This document shows, piece by piece, positions 42,458-52,564 of a stretch of DNA of 64,000 nucleotides. The notes beneath the pieces were generated by a model, which saw only the letters and a program-made list of their open reading frames with translations, was not told where the DNA came from and did no database searches. The stretch's first letter is position 1. Each line of letters opens with the position of its first letter. The stretch comes from Clostridia bacterium (GTDB taxonomy: Bacteria; Bacillota; Clostridia; Acetivibrionales; DSM-2933): contig JAOABQ010000037.1 in assembly GCA_026418275.1 (NCBI GenBank), positions 1 through 64,000 of the forward strand, given 5' to 3'. The position numbers and the translations under genes are program-made.

Positions 42458-44434
42458 ATGAAAAAGTCAATGAAGCTAGTAATGGGACTTGCCGTTTTTT
42501 TTGCGGTTATCGTATTTACTTATATTCCCTCCAATAGTTCCAACGATTCGGTTGACATCCGGATGAGTTTGGGAAGCGGAAAAATGACTGTAAACGGAAG
42601 TGTTAAAATTATTGAGAAGCCGGTTTTAAAAGGCAGCAGTGTATATGTTCCCATGCGGGCGGTTTTGGAGGCTTTCGGTGCTGAAGTAAACTGGAAGGGC
42701 AATGGGAAAATACTGCTTTTGTTTAGGGATACATCCATTGAACTTACACTGGGAAGTAAAAAGTGTGAGGTCAATCAAAAGGAGGAAGAACTTCCGGCGC
42801 CGATATTTAAAGTGAATGGGGCAACCATGATTCCAATCCGTTTCATATCGGAGCATTTTGGGGCGAAGGTAGAGTATAACAACGGAACAAAATCAATCCG
42901 GGTTTTATTGGAAGATGATGGGGCACTTACAGACCTTTCCTTTTTAACTGACGGGATCGGCAAATCAAAAATTGGAAACAGTTATTTTGGATGGTCTATC
43001 AATATTCCGAAGGGTTCTAGAATCAACCACATTTCATTCAATTCGAAAAATGTTTCGATAATAAATCTTGAAAGACAATTAAGCTTGGATGTAAACGTAT
43101 ATTTAAGTGATGGAAAACTTCTTACTGAGGTTTTTGACGATATTTCGGAAGATTCCAAAAAGTACTTTGACGGAGAGATCATGGACGCATCTTTAAATGA
43201 GGAGATGGGATTCGGAGAGTTCTTTTTAAGCGATGAATATTCCGGTGCTTCCTATGTAAGGATGTATGTTGAAAATGAATATACTTATTTCGTAGAAATC
43301 AGGTCTTCTGATTTTGCAGATCCTGCAAAAATAAAAAACAGTACCTATTTTGCAGGAATCATGGATTCTTTTGAACTTGGATTTAAGGGAAATGTAAAGG
43401 ATGTCCAAGATCTTTCTACGATAAAGTTCGGGCTTGCAAAATATGAAAACTATATCAATTACAGCAGTGAGAAAAAATATCTGAGCTGGGAAATTGATGT
43501 TCTCCCCGAGTGGGATATTTTAAGGTCCGAAGGGGAGAGTCCTTTTTTTACAAAGATCGGTCTTGGAAATAAGGAATATATCGGTGTTCAAATTGAAAAA
43601 AATGAAAGCAAGGACTTACTAGCTTATGCTGGAGATGTCAAGGCGGATTATGACGAGAACTTCAACAAGAAGTATTATGAATTTATTGGGGAAAAAATTG
43701 TTGATATTGCTGGTAAAAATGCTTACAAGATGGTGTTCTCTTTAAAAACCGGAGATGTGAAATATATTGTTGAAGAGGTCATGATTGAGGTTGACGGGTT
43801 GATTTTTGATGTTACCCTAAAGGTAAATGAAGAAAGGTACAAAAAGGAAAGCAAAAACTTTAACGATATTATAAATTCTATTATGCCTTCCAAAAAGGAA
43901 GTTTCTCTTATTAAAAAGGATATCGAAAGCTATCGATTTGAGGAGGATAAAAGACGGGTTTCCAAGTCAGATGAGATTACCGAAACACAAAACAAAACCT
44001 ATAAATGGAAGATAAAGCTTCCTGGAAATTGGATGAAAGAGGTTTCCAAAAACGAAGACAATATGTCCTTTAGTGACAACCATACAGGGATGTCAGTCGG
44101 TATAGCCGCTGTTGAAAACACTTCCCAGACAAAAGGCCTACCCGATGAAGAAAAATTTGAATATTTGGGTAGTATAGCAGAGAGTGATACTCTAGAGCTG
44201 ATGGGCAAGGAGAATATTAAAACAAAGGATCTGGATGTCCGGATTTATAAATACAGGATAGAAGATTCGGAAGAAGATATTTTTGCAAATATCCAATTGT
44301 ATGTTTTTGAGAAGGACAAATATTCCTATTGCTTTACCACCGTTATTCCGGATTTGAGTTCAACAGAAAAGAATATTAAAAAGGTGAACGATATTTGGGA
44401 GTCCTTTAGCATAGAGGGCGAGGCAAAACAATAA
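42458..44434 (+). CDS. Secreted copper-amine-oxidase-N-like domain protein
   Basis: 658 residues with a signal peptide or membrane anchor (~1-24). A full stalk domain (~34-150) has the paired pattern YVPMRAVLEAFGAEVNW and MIPIRFISEHFGAKVEY. The rest holds three similar alpha/beta blocks (~165-310, ~325-490, ~505-655), each with a W-x-I/V-x-P/L strand (YFGWSINIP, LSWEIDVLP, YKWKIKLPG), suggesting a repeated PsbP/Mog1-like fold. The function is unknown. Downstream of the HtrA-like protease and possibly its client or partner. Confidence 0.78.
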   Translation: MKKSMKLVMGLAVFFAVIVFTYIPSNSSNDSVDIRMSLGSGKMTVNGSVKIIEKPVLKGSSVYVPMRAVLEAFGAEVNWKGNGKILLLFRDTSIELTLGSKKCEVNQKEEELPAPIFKVNGATMIPIRFISEHFGAKVEYNNGTKSIRVLLEDDGALTDLSFLTDGIGKSKIGNSYFGWSINIPKGSRINHISFNSKNVSIINLERQLSLDVNVYLSDGKLLTEVFDDISEDSKKYFDGEIMDASLNEEMGFGEFFLSDEYSGASYVRMYVENEYTYFVEIRSSDFADPAKIKNSTYFAGIMDSFELGFKGNVKDVQDLSTIKFGLAKYENYINYSSEKKYLSWEIDVLPEWDILRSEGESPFFTKIGLGNKEYIGVQIEKNESKDLLAYAGDVKADYDENFNKKYYEFIGEKIVDIAGKNAYKMVFSLKTGDVKYIVEEVMIEVDGLIFDVTLKVNEERYKKESKNFNDIINSIMPSKKEVSLIKKDIESYRFEEDKRRVSKSDEITETQNKTYKWKIKLPGNWMKEVSKNEDNMSFSDNHTGMSVGIAAVENTSQTKGLPDEEKFEYLGSIAESDTLELMGKENIKTKDLDVRIYKYRIEDSEEDIFANIQLYVFEKDKYSYCFTTVIPDLSSTEKNIKKVNDIWESFSIEGEAKQ

Positions 44435-44437
44435 ACC

Positions 44438-44472
44438 AACGGGATGGTCTTTTAAAGAACCATCCCGTTTTT
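44438..44472 (+). terminator. Rho-independent terminator
   Basis: AACGGGATGGT pairs with ACCATCCCGTT around CTTTTAAAGA, followed by Ts. It separates the plus-strand operon from the minus-strand polyamine genes. Confidence 0.88.
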
Positions 44473-44546
44473 AAATTCCATATTTTTTTAATATGTTACA
44501 CCTATGTTAAGAAGATCAGCTTGTTTATCCCTTTTATTATAGCTGA

Positions 44547-45686
44547 TCAGGATAACCGGGACTTAAAATCTTCATAACCGAATTGTCTTATTACTTTAAT
44601 GCCTTCTGTTTCATTATATAAAGCAATGGAAGGCAGGTTTACACCATTGAATGTATTGTTCTTAACCATTGTATAATGTGCCATATCGCAGAATACAAGC
44701 CTATCTCCCGGTTTTAAAGGTCTTTTGAATGAATAGTCTCCGATAATATCCCCTGCAAGACAAGTATTTCCGCCAAGCCTGTAGGTGTAGGAATATTCAT
44801 CCGGCATTCCTGCGTCAAGAATATTGGGCCGGTAAGGCATTTCCAATACATCAGGCATGTGACACGCTGCTGAAGTATCCAAAATGGCAATTTTCATTCC
44901 GTTATCAACAATGTCAAGAACGGTGGAGACAAGGTATCCCGTATTTAAAGCGATAGCCTCTCCGGGTTCCAAGTAAATATCGACACCATATTTGTCCTTA
45001 AAAAACAAAATGGAACGGATCAGGGTTTCGATATCATAATCCGGTCTGGTGATATGATGTCCCCCCCCTAAGTTAAGCCATTTCATCCTTTTAATATATT
45101 CTCCGAATTTTTCATCCACAACTTTAATCGTACGTTCTAAGGTATCTGAATTTTGCTCACACATAGTATGAAAATGCAGTCCGTCAATGCCGTCCAGATC
45201 ATGGGGCTTAATGCTCGATAAGGTCACTCCCAGTCTTGAGTACTTATAGCAGGGATTATATATAGGCGTCTTAATTTCAGAATACTCAGGATTTATACGG
45301 ATACCGCATTCTATTTTTTTAGAACGGACATTTTTTACTTTATCCTTAAACTGGTTCCATTGGTCGAAAGAATTAAAAACGATATGGTCACAATAGGTAA
45401 GAAGCTCATCAAAATCCTTCTCAATGTATGAAGGTGCATAAATATGAACTTCTTTTCCCATTTCTTCGAACCCCAATCTGGCCTCAAATAAGGAACTTGA
45501 AGTTATACCTTTTAGGTATTTGCCTACCAAAGGAAATACCGAGAACATGGAAAACCCTTTAAGCGCAAGAAGAATACTGCAGCCTGTACGCTTTTGTATA
45601 GAATCTAAAGTTTCAAGATTTTTTTTAAGAAGTCTCTCATCAACAATATAGCATGGTGATGGTAGGGCATTAAAATCAATATTCAT
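44547..45686 (-). CDS. nspC: Carboxynorspermidine/carboxyspermidine decarboxylase
   Basis: 379-residue PLP enzyme of the fold III (alanine-racemase/LysA) type. It removes CO2 from carboxy(nor)spermidine, the last step of the alternative polyamine pathway. Seen: LLALKGFSMFSVFPL with the PLP lysine, HTMCEQN, NLGGGHHITRPDYD (phosphate-binding glycine loop), EPGEAI, and CLAGDIIGDYSF with the catalytic Cys region. The start at 45686 gives a TGGAGA site 7 nt upstream; the in-frame ATG at 45692 is too close to it. Lies downstream of its partner dehydrogenase. Confidence 0.9.
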   Translation of the reverse strand: MNIDFNALPSPCYIVDERLLKKNLETLDSIQKRTGCSILLALKGFSMFSVFPLVGKYLKGITSSSLFEARLGFEEMGKEVHIYAPSYIEKDFDELLTYCDHIVFNSFDQWNQFKDKVKNVRSKKIECGIRINPEYSEIKTPIYNPCYKYSRLGVTLSSIKPHDLDGIDGLHFHTMCEQNSDTLERTIKVVDEKFGEYIKRMKWLNLGGGHHITRPDYDIETLIRSILFFKDKYGVDIYLEPGEAIALNTGYLVSTVLDIVDNGMKIAILDTSAACHMPDVLEMPYRPNILDAGMPDEYSYTYRLGGNTCLAGDIIGDYSFKRPLKPGDRLVFCDMAHYTMVKNNTFNGVNLPSIALYNETEGIKVIRQFGYEDFKSRLS

Positions 45687-45788
45687 AGTCATATCTCCAT
45701 TCAACTGCCTTACATAGGCAAATCTTAATAAATTAATTTCCACGACTTAAGCTGATGAGGCTCTATATAGAACTGCAAGAGCCATAAA

Positions 45789-45830
45789 AATATTCTCTTA
45801 TCAAATGTATAGTATTGATAAGAGAATATT
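45789..45830 (-). repeat. 15 bp palindrome between the polyamine genes
   Basis: AATATTCTCTTATCA and TGATAAGAGAATATT pair perfectly around a 12 nt loop. It is in the ~240 nt gap between the dehydrogenase and decarboxylase genes and lacks a T-run. It could be an operator, an attenuator or an mRNA-stability element. Confidence 0.6.
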
Positions 45831-45923
45831 CTTCACACAGCCATCTTACCGGAGGCAAAACGGCTATACCCAGCTAAAACTTGTCCAAGGTATAAATCGA
45901 AAAATGAAGTTTTTAGATTTACC

Positions 45924-47123
45924 TTAGTCCAGAAGTGTCGGTGAGAAATCCTCTTTCCAGGGCAAACCATATTTATTTAAAGCGTCCATAAACGGGTCCG
46001 GATCAAACTCTTCCACATTGAATACGCCAGGCTTTTTCCAGATGCCTTTTAAAATCAACATGGCACCAATCATTGCCGGAACTCCTGTTGTATAGGAGAT
46101 CGCTTGTGAACCTACTTCCGCATAACATTCTTCATGAACACAAACGTTGTAGACATAATAGGTTTTTGGTTTTCCGTCCTTTATCCCTTGGATAATGCAA
46201 CCTATATTTGTTTTTCCCTTGGTTCTTGGCCCCAGAGATGCAGGATCAGGCAAAATAGCCTTCAAGAACTGCAAAGGAATGATTTGCTTTCCTTCATAAT
46301 CAATAGGCTCAATGGATGTCATTCCAACATTCTGAAGCACTTGTAAGTGATTTAAATAGTTATCCGAGAAGGTCATCCAGAACCTTATTTTCTTTACTCC
46401 TTTTATATTAACGGCTAAGGATTCTAATTCTTCATGGTATAACAGATAAATGTTTTTCGGACCGATTTCCGGTAGGTCATAGACTTTTTTTTCCGAAAGG
46501 GGTGCAGTTTCTATCCATTCACCATTTTCAAAGTATCTGCCATTTGCTGTTATTTCACGAATATTAATTTCTGGGTTAAAGTTTGTTGCAAACGGATAGC
46601 CATGATCACCTGCATTGGCATCTACAATATCAATCGAATGAATTTCATCGAAATAGTGCTTTTGTGCATATGCGCAGAAAACACCAGTAACACCTGGGTC
46701 AAAACCGCTGCCTAATAAAGCGGTTATACCGGCTTTTTCAAATTTTTCTCTATATGCCCACTGCCATTTATATTCAAATTTAGGTGTGTCGGGCGGTTCA
46801 TAATTGGCAGTATCCACATAATGAACACCTGTTGTAAGGCAAGCATCCATAATGGTCAAGTCCTGATAAGGAAGAGCAACGTTAATTACAATATCTGGCT
46901 TGAAGCTCTTTATCAGGTCAATGATCAGATCGGTTTTATCCGCGTCAAGCTGAGCCGTGTGTATTTTTGTGCGGCTGCCGGTCAATTTATTTTTTATAGC
47001 TTCGCATTTTTCCAACGTTCTGCTTGCTATACAGATTTCTTCAAAAACATCCGGGTTCTGGCAGCATTTATGGATTACAACATTAGCAACACCGCCGGCT
47101 CCAATAATTAAAGCTTTTCCCAT
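45924..47123 (-). CDS. Carboxynorspermidine/carboxyspermidine dehydrogenase (saccharopine dehydrogenase family)
   Basis: 399 residues. NAD(P)-binding fold at the N-terminus (ALIIGAGGVANVV, ~4-16), DTANYEPPD and the GSGFDPGVTGVFCAYAQ segment typical of the saccharopine dehydrogenase-like carboxynorspermidine synthase. It joins aspartate semialdehyde to a diamine to give carboxy(nor)spermidine. A GAGGTATTGAG leader precedes the ATG. The pair with nspC is the standard alternative polyamine route, replacing speD/speE. Confidence 0.9.
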   Translation of the reverse strand: MGKALIIGAGGVANVVIHKCCQNPDVFEEICIASRTLEKCEAIKNKLTGSRTKIHTAQLDADKTDLIIDLIKSFKPDIVINVALPYQDLTIMDACLTTGVHYVDTANYEPPDTPKFEYKWQWAYREKFEKAGITALLGSGFDPGVTGVFCAYAQKHYFDEIHSIDIVDANAGDHGYPFATNFNPEINIREITANGRYFENGEWIETAPLSEKKVYDLPEIGPKNIYLLYHEELESLAVNIKGVKKIRFWMTFSDNYLNHLQVLQNVGMTSIEPIDYEGKQIIPLQFLKAILPDPASLGPRTKGKTNIGCIIQGIKDGKPKTYYVYNVCVHEECYAEVGSQAISYTTGVPAMIGAMLILKGIWKKPGVFNVEEFDPDPFMDALNKYGLPWKEDFSPTLLD

Positions 47124-47303
47124 CTCAATACCTCCTAAATTCCTTTTACAAATTCAACAAGGTTGATTATACATAAAAACTCTCAAATAATCAAGAAAAA
47201 TGACAAAAGATAAGAAATTTTATATCATAGACGCATTATCTTTAGGATATCTCCAGAATGCACTAAATTACTTCATATTTCATAGCTTTAAAGCTGTTAA
47301 AAT

Positions 47304-47537
47304 TTAGGACCTGGTGATAACTTTCACAACTATAAAGAAATAAAAACTCCTAATAAATATAGTAGGCTGAATTTCAATATTTTGGGAAGCTAGATCCGCT
47401 TTTTCTACGATATTTTGGCCTTCCTCAGAAAAAAATAAGTCTATAAGTTCTTTGGCAAAAATATTGCTTGAAGTGGCAGGTGATACAAATAAAGCCGCCT
47501 TGTTAAAGGATATTCTTATGCTGTTAGAGCCGTTAAT
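47304..47537 (-). pseudogene. Decayed fragment of an ABC solute-binding protein
   Basis: An open minus-strand frame of ~78 codons without start. It reads like the C-terminal part of a periplasmic-binding-protein-type receptor: SFNKAALFVSPATSSNIFAK and ELIDLFFSEEGQNIVEKA, the familiar 'F...SEEGQ.IV.K.G' motif. The upstream part is missing and its 5' end overlaps the stop of the phospholipase-like gene in another frame, so a deletion probably fused the two. Confidence 0.6.
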
Positions 47538-48112
47538 TTAAGTTCTGGTGTAATTATTCCTGTTTCATAAGCTTTTGCATTTGAAAGAATAAACCGGGAA
47601 ATAGAAATGGTTGTGAGGAGGGAATAGTAAAAATCATTTTCCATGCTTTTTTTATTGAGCTTATATTGGTTGTGAAAATCATAAATATATTCTTTAATAT
47701 TGCCCTTAAAGTGCGGCTCGGTTTTTTTAAAACTAAAACAAGGTATATTTTTTGAAAAAAACTTTTTAAGTCTGTTTTCATAAATAAAATGAAGTATAGG
47801 GTTTAAATACTTGAATTCATTATGTGCTCTGCAAAAATAATCCGATATGAAATGAATGACGACCCCCAACCGAAATGAAAACTCACGTTTACATCCTTCC
47901 TCAGCAGGATCTGTATTGAGGAGCCATTCAACCTGCTTGGTCACAAAGCCAATGGACTTGGTTTTGGTATGGGGGATGATTACCATAGTGGGAGCGGAAT
48001 CCGGAGCAACACTTCCTTTTAATAGATTATCGTAGTCTAAAGAGATAGGATAATCATTTGACAATGCGTTGTAGACAGTATGGGCGATTAAGCGGTGGGT
48101 TGCACAAAGCAT
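47516..48112 (-). CDS. Zinc-dependent phospholipase C family protein
   Basis: 198 residues. Pattern of the zinc-dependent phospholipase C/S1-P1-like superfamily: HRLIAHTVY (~6-14), GSVAPDSAP (~33-41) and LGVVIHFISDYFCRAHN (~82-98), whose His/Asp residues would bind zinc. There is no signal peptide, unlike secreted PLCs, so it belongs to the intracellular branch of unknown substrate. The last residues (LTALTA) abut a decayed gene, so the natural C-terminus may have been altered. Confidence 0.8.
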   Translation of the reverse strand: MLCATHRLIAHTVYNALSNDYPISLDYDNLLKGSVAPDSAPTMVIIPHTKTKSIGFVTKQVEWLLNTDPAEEGCKREFSFRLGVVIHFISDYFCRAHNEFKYLNPILHFIYENRLKKFFSKNIPCFSFKKTEPHFKGNIKEYIYDFHNQYKLNKKSMENDFYYSLLTTISISRFILSNAKAYETGIITPELKLTALTA

Positions 48113-48518
48113 GACTGTATTCTCCTTGTAGGTATTTTATACATTCAATGATAGTATGAAAGTGATAATTGAGTTTTAAGGGAATGTTAAGATTCTATTA
48201 ATTATACAGAAAAAGCCTGGCCATTTTTAAGGCAGAAGAAGGGATGGGAAATATTTACTCATAGCTGAAGTTTTTCATAGCGTTTTCGGAAATGATTATA
48301 AATTGGGATTAAGCGGTTTTTACTCCATTTTAATTTGTATAAAAATATTATGTAAATTTTAATAGAATGTTTTTTCCATGTTAAATTTTTATGTATAGTT
48401 GTTACAGCTGTTTTCTTGTTATATAATAAGATAAATAGCATTTCTTTAACAACTTCTTCAACATGCTGGTTCACTATTCTATTATCTAAAAGGAAACCTA
48501 GTTGCCAAAAAAAGAGAA
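48113..48518 (+). other. Gap between divergent genes
   Basis: ~400 nt of AT-rich sequence between the minus-strand phospholipase-like gene and the histidine-kinase remnant. No gene or strong hairpin is seen. Confidence 0.5.
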
Positions 48519-48693
48519 ATGAATATGATTATAAATGTTGTACTGAGACGAAAGCTGTTTATAATGATTATCGTGTTATCTATTTTTCCTGTGACTTACT
48601 ATGGTTTTCAAGCAAAAGCAAGCGGGAAAAACTTAAGGAAAATCAATACGATTATACTGTTTCTATTTCCAATGAAAAGGGTGGTTTTAGACA
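48519..48693 (+). pseudogene. Decayed tandem copy of the histidine kinase 5' end
   Basis: The frame from 48519 reads LRRKLFIMIIVLSIFPV...YYGFQAKAS, closely matching the start of the next gene ([17 protein letters not shown]...MYFQAKKS). After a frameshift the match continues as LKENQYDYTVSISN against [14 protein letters not shown]. So ~170 nt is a diverged partial duplication directly in front of the intact gene. Confidence 0.75.
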
Positions 48694-51600
48694 ATGTTTA
48701 AAAATATTACACTAAAACGAAAGTTGTTTTCGTTGTTTATCCTCCTGTCAATACTCCCTGTGCTTGCTACTTCGATGATTATGTATTTTCAAGCAAAAAA
48801 AAGTGTGGAAAAAATGGGGAAAAATCAACTGGATTATGCAAATTCTGTTGTAAACTATTATTTTAGTCAAAAGGCACAGGAGGCATTGACATTGGCAAGC
48901 CGTTATTCCCGCAATAGAGATTTTGTTTTTTTGTATGAAAGAAAGGACCGTGAACTGTTAAACGAAAAAGTACAACCTATTTATCAACTGCTGAATGAAG
49001 ATAGCCATGTTACGGTGTTTGAGTTTGGCGATGAAAAGGGAAGTGTATTCTATAGAGGGCATAATGCAGAAAAGTTTGGGGATAGTAAGGCGGACAATGC
49101 GTCAGTTGTAAAGGCATTAACGGGAGAACCTGTAAATGGCTTTGAGTTTGGAAAAAGCGGGTTGGCCATACGTGCTTTTGTACCTATTAGAAATCATATT
49201 GGAGTTATGGGTACATTCCAAGTAGGATTTAACTTTAATTTGGATAGTAATTTAATCACAGACATCAATAAGCTGATATCCGCAAAAGTTAGTCTTTATG
49301 CTGAAGACACCCTAATTGCATCATCCAATGAAAAGATGAAGAAAAACATTGGAAAAGCCCTTCAAGATAGATCGGTTTTTGATCGAGTGTCCAGAGGGGA
49401 AACTCTGTATACTAAAACGGATGAAGGTAATTTGGAGGCATTTTATCCGATAAAGGACCCAACAGGGGTAAAAACATACGGAATGATTGGAATTATCCAG
49501 GATACGGCAAATATTAATGAACTGCAAAAACAAACTCTTATTTATACACTTTTTATAGCCATATTCGTATTTTTATTGGCAGTAGCAATTTCTTTCTTAC
49601 TCAGTAAAGCTATTACCAAACCGTTAAAGCTTGCAGTAAATGCCTTGAAAGAGGTATCCGAAGGTAATTTGAACGTACAATTGGATGATAAAGAGATTAC
49701 AAAAAGTGAGCTTGGTACACTTCTAGCTTCTCTAAAGGTAATGATCAAAAATACAAAGGATTTGATTGGTGAAAAGGAGCGGTTAAAAGTAGAGGCTGAA
49801 GCTGCAAATCAGGCAAAAAGCGAATTCCTAGCCAGTATGAGTCATGAAATAAGAACGCCGATGAACGGAATTATCGGCATGACGGATATTGTACTTCAAA
49901 CCGGTTTAGATCAGCAGCAGAAGGAATTTATAGGCATGATTAAAACTTCTGCAGATGCTCTTTTGAATGTTATTAATGATATTTTGGATTTTACAAAAAT
50001 TGAAGCCGGTAAGATGGAATTGGAGGAGATTGAGTTTGATATCCATCAGACGGTAGAAAAGACTGTGAACTCCTTTGCTGTTTCTACCCAAGAAAAAGGG
50101 CTGGAACTTACCTGTTATATTGAACCGGATATACCATCGTTCATTATCGGGGACCCGGGAAGAATAAGGCAAATATTGATTAACCTGGTTGGAAATGCCC
50201 TAAAGTTTACCCACCAAGGTGAAATAAATGTGGAAGTTGAAAAAATAAGGCAAAATGAAGAGGAAGTTCAGCTTAAATTTACTGTCAGGGATACAGGAAT
50301 TGGCATTCCTCCTGATAAATTGGATAAGCTTTTTAGAAGCTTCAGTCAATTGGACAGCTCTTACGCAAGAAGATACGGAGGAACAGGACTGGGGCTTGCC
50401 ATTTCCAAACAACTGGCAGAAATGATGGGAGGCACTATCGGTGTAGAGAGCAAGGTAGGAAAGGGAAGTGTATTTTATTTTACTGATTCGTTCCGTATAA
50501 AGGCGGTTCAGGAAAAAAACATGCCCAAAACTTCGGATATTGACCTTGGAGGACTTAAAGTTTTGGTGGTGGATGACAGCAAAACCAACCGTATTATTTT
50601 ACAGAAAACCCTTGAGTTTTGGGGGATGCAGGTTGTTATGGCATCGGATGCGGAGGAAGGAATTTCAATTTTGAGAAGAACTTATCCGGCTGGTGAGTAC
50701 TTTAGTTTGATTCTGGTAGACTCTCAAATGCCAGGGATGGATGGCTTTACCTTTATTGAGAAGATAAAGGGGGAGCACCTGATCAATAAGGAGGTTGTTA
50801 TGATGCTTACATCCCTTGAGGTAAAAGGTGATTCAACACGCTGCAGGGAGTTGGGGATTGCTTCCTACATGATAAAGCCAATCAAACAAGGTGAACTCTT
50901 GGAAGCAATAAAGGAGGCTATATCCAAGGAGGGGCATGGATTGAAGAGACTGGAAGATACCCCTTTGCCAAAAGGAGGGCATATGGATAAAAAAACGAAT
51001 AATCACGGTGATTCATTGGAAATGCAGCTTAAAATACTGCTTGCAGAAGATAATTATATAAACCAGGTGGTAGCACTTAAGGTACTGCAAAGTAAAGGAT
51101 GGAATGTAACTGTTGTAACGAATGGGAAGGAATTAGTGAAAGCATATGAGAAAGGTAAATATGATATCATTCTGGCAGATGTCCATATGCCTGAAATGGA
51201 TGGGTTTGAGGCAACACGCGAAATCAGGAAAATGGAAAGCTCCCTTGGCCGCCGTACTCCGATTATTGCCATGACTGCGCTGGCAATGACAGGAGACAGG
51301 GAAAAGTGCCTTGAGGCTGGAATGGATGGTTATGTATCCAAGCCAATTAATGCAGATGAATTATATAAAACTGTTGGAAGCCTTGTAAGGATTGGGGAGA
51401 GTTATACGAAACCCATAACAGGCCAAGCTGAACCGATCGACCTTTCAAACCTGGTTACAAACTTAAACGGTCAAAAAGATGCAGTGGTTGAATTGATTGA
51501 ATACTTTATCAATCATTATCCTTTGGAAGTAGATAAACTTGAAGGCTTTATAAAGACCAAAGATAGGGAGAACGTACAAAGTGTTGCCCACTCATTAAAA

Positions 51601-51774
51601 GGAGCTTTGGCCAATTTAGGAGGAAGGCAAGCTTCAGAAACAGCCCACAAACTTGAAATCGCAGCGAAAGACGGTCAATTGGATCGTGCGGAAGAGTTAC
51701 TTGCCGAACTTAAATCGGAACTGGAACGGTTTAAGGAGTATTTCTCTGATCCCAAGTGGAAAAGTCAAATATAA
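48694..51774 (+). CDS. Hybrid sensor histidine kinase (Cache-HAMP-HisKA-HATPase-REC-REC-Hpt)
   Basis: 1026 residues. Membrane helix ~10-30, an extracellular Cache-like sensor (~35-270), second membrane helix (~280-303), HAMP (~303-355), HisKA with [12 protein letters not shown] (phospho-His ~383), HATPase ([36 protein letters not shown]). Then two receiver domains (~625-745, Asp in LVDSQMP; ~780-900, Asp in LADVHMP) and a C-terminal Hpt domain with [14 protein letters not shown] (His ~967). A full internal phosphorelay. No cognate regulator lies adjacent. Followed by a strong terminator. Confidence 0.94.
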   Translation: MFKNITLKRKLFSLFILLSILPVLATSMIMYFQAKKSVEKMGKNQLDYANSVVNYYFSQKAQEALTLASRYSRNRDFVFLYERKDRELLNEKVQPIYQLLNEDSHVTVFEFGDEKGSVFYRGHNAEKFGDSKADNASVVKALTGEPVNGFEFGKSGLAIRAFVPIRNHIGVMGTFQVGFNFNLDSNLITDINKLISAKVSLYAEDTLIASSNEKMKKNIGKALQDRSVFDRVSRGETLYTKTDEGNLEAFYPIKDPTGVKTYGMIGIIQDTANINELQKQTLIYTLFIAIFVFLLAVAISFLLSKAITKPLKLAVNALKEVSEGNLNVQLDDKEITKSELGTLLASLKVMIKNTKDLIGEKERLKVEAEAANQAKSEFLASMSHEIRTPMNGIIGMTDIVLQTGLDQQQKEFIGMIKTSADALLNVINDILDFTKIEAGKMELEEIEFDIHQTVEKTVNSFAVSTQEKGLELTCYIEPDIPSFIIGDPGRIRQILINLVGNALKFTHQGEINVEVEKIRQNEEEVQLKFTVRDTGIGIPPDKLDKLFRSFSQLDSSYARRYGGTGLGLAISKQLAEMMGGTIGVESKVGKGSVFYFTDSFRIKAVQEKNMPKTSDIDLGGLKVLVVDDSKTNRIILQKTLEFWGMQVVMASDAEEGISILRRTYPAGEYFSLILVDSQMPGMDGFTFIEKIKGEHLINKEVVMMLTSLEVKGDSTRCRELGIASYMIKPIKQGELLEAIKEAISKEGHGLKRLEDTPLPKGGHMDKKTNNHGDSLEMQLKILLAEDNYINQVVALKVLQSKGWNVTVVTNGKELVKAYEKGKYDIILADVHMPEMDGFEATREIRKMESSLGRRTPIIAMTALAMTGDREKCLEAGMDGYVSKPINADELYKTVGSLVRIGESYTKPITGQAEPIDLSNLVTNLNGQKDAVVELIEYFINHYPLEVDKLEGFIKTKDRENVQSVAHSLKGALANLGGRQASETAHKLEIAAKDGQLDRAEELLAELKSELERFKEYFSDPKWKSQI

Positions 51775-51793
51775 GTGATAGAGAAAGACATAA

Positions 51794-51833
51794 AAAGTGA
51801 CTGTTCAAAATCTGAATTTTGAACAGTCACTTT
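51794..51833 (+). terminator. Rho-independent terminator
   Basis: AAAGTGACTGTTCAAAAT pairs perfectly with ATTTTGAACAGTCACTTT around a 4 nt loop (CTGA), just after the hybrid kinase. Confidence 0.88.
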
Positions 51834-51904
51834 GATCTTCTAAATATATTTATAAACAACCTATTCAAGTTTATAAAATAAAATGCGCTAAACTCTAGGA
51901 TTAT

Positions 51905-52150
51905 CTACTTTCCGGTCCATATGGGTGCGGTAACCGCGATGTTTCCATCCGCTTCAGTAACTTTTACGTAATAATATTTATACTGGGATGGAAGTGTTAG
52001 ATTCCAGTTAACTGAGTTTGATGAAAAGCTGCCCCGACCGGATACAACGCCTCCATTGGATATTAGTTCAATTTTAGAAATGGTGTCCTTTGGATCAGGA
52101 TCAGTTGTGACAAAGGAAACCTTTAAGGCTGTTGGATTTAATAACTTGTT
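51905..52150 (-). pseudogene. C-terminal remnant of a secreted hydrolase-like protein
   Basis: Minus-strand open run of 81 codons with a stop at 51905 and no start. It contains LKVSFVTTDPDPKDTISKIE, VVSGRGSFSSNSVNWNLTLP and YKYYYVKVTEADGNIAVTAP, the beta-sandwich ending typical of CehA-type metallohydrolases. A stop codon lies immediately upstream, so the gene has been truncated. Its presence right after a hybrid kinase suggests a lost neighbour. Confidence 0.6.
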
Positions 52151-52564
52151 TTAAAGTGAATTGATTTCTTTTTAGGATTTAAAAGAGTAAACGACATGTG
52201 TAATAATTTTACTAAAATATATTATAAAGTACAAAAGATAAGATTATGTTAAGCAGATGTAAAATTATGGTTATTTTTAATGAAACAACTTAAAAATAGG
52301 AGTTTATATTTATACATACGCTGGATCCATTTTGAGACCATATGGATACTTTGGGTAAAGGAGATATAGAATTGAATCCGTAGTGATACAAGTTATCCCA
52401 CAAACATATACTAATTCTAAGAAGTATTAGCATACACAAGTAAACATCAGGGGATTGCCATTTTTTACACCAATGAAAAACACATGAAATGACTTATGAA
52501 AATTTAAATATAACCGATGTTTATTTTGAATGTTTTTTTCGTTAGTGTAAACGGGGGTGTCTAC
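52151..52564 (+). other. Gap before the opp operon
   Basis: AT-rich sequence with no protein-coding signal. It should contain the opp promoter, but no consensus stands out. Confidence 0.5.

Noticed and set aside
48416..48715. 99-residue ORF upstream of the hybrid kinase as a real gene
   Set aside because: Its similarity to the kinase comes from the frameshifted duplicate; the frame itself has no start signal.
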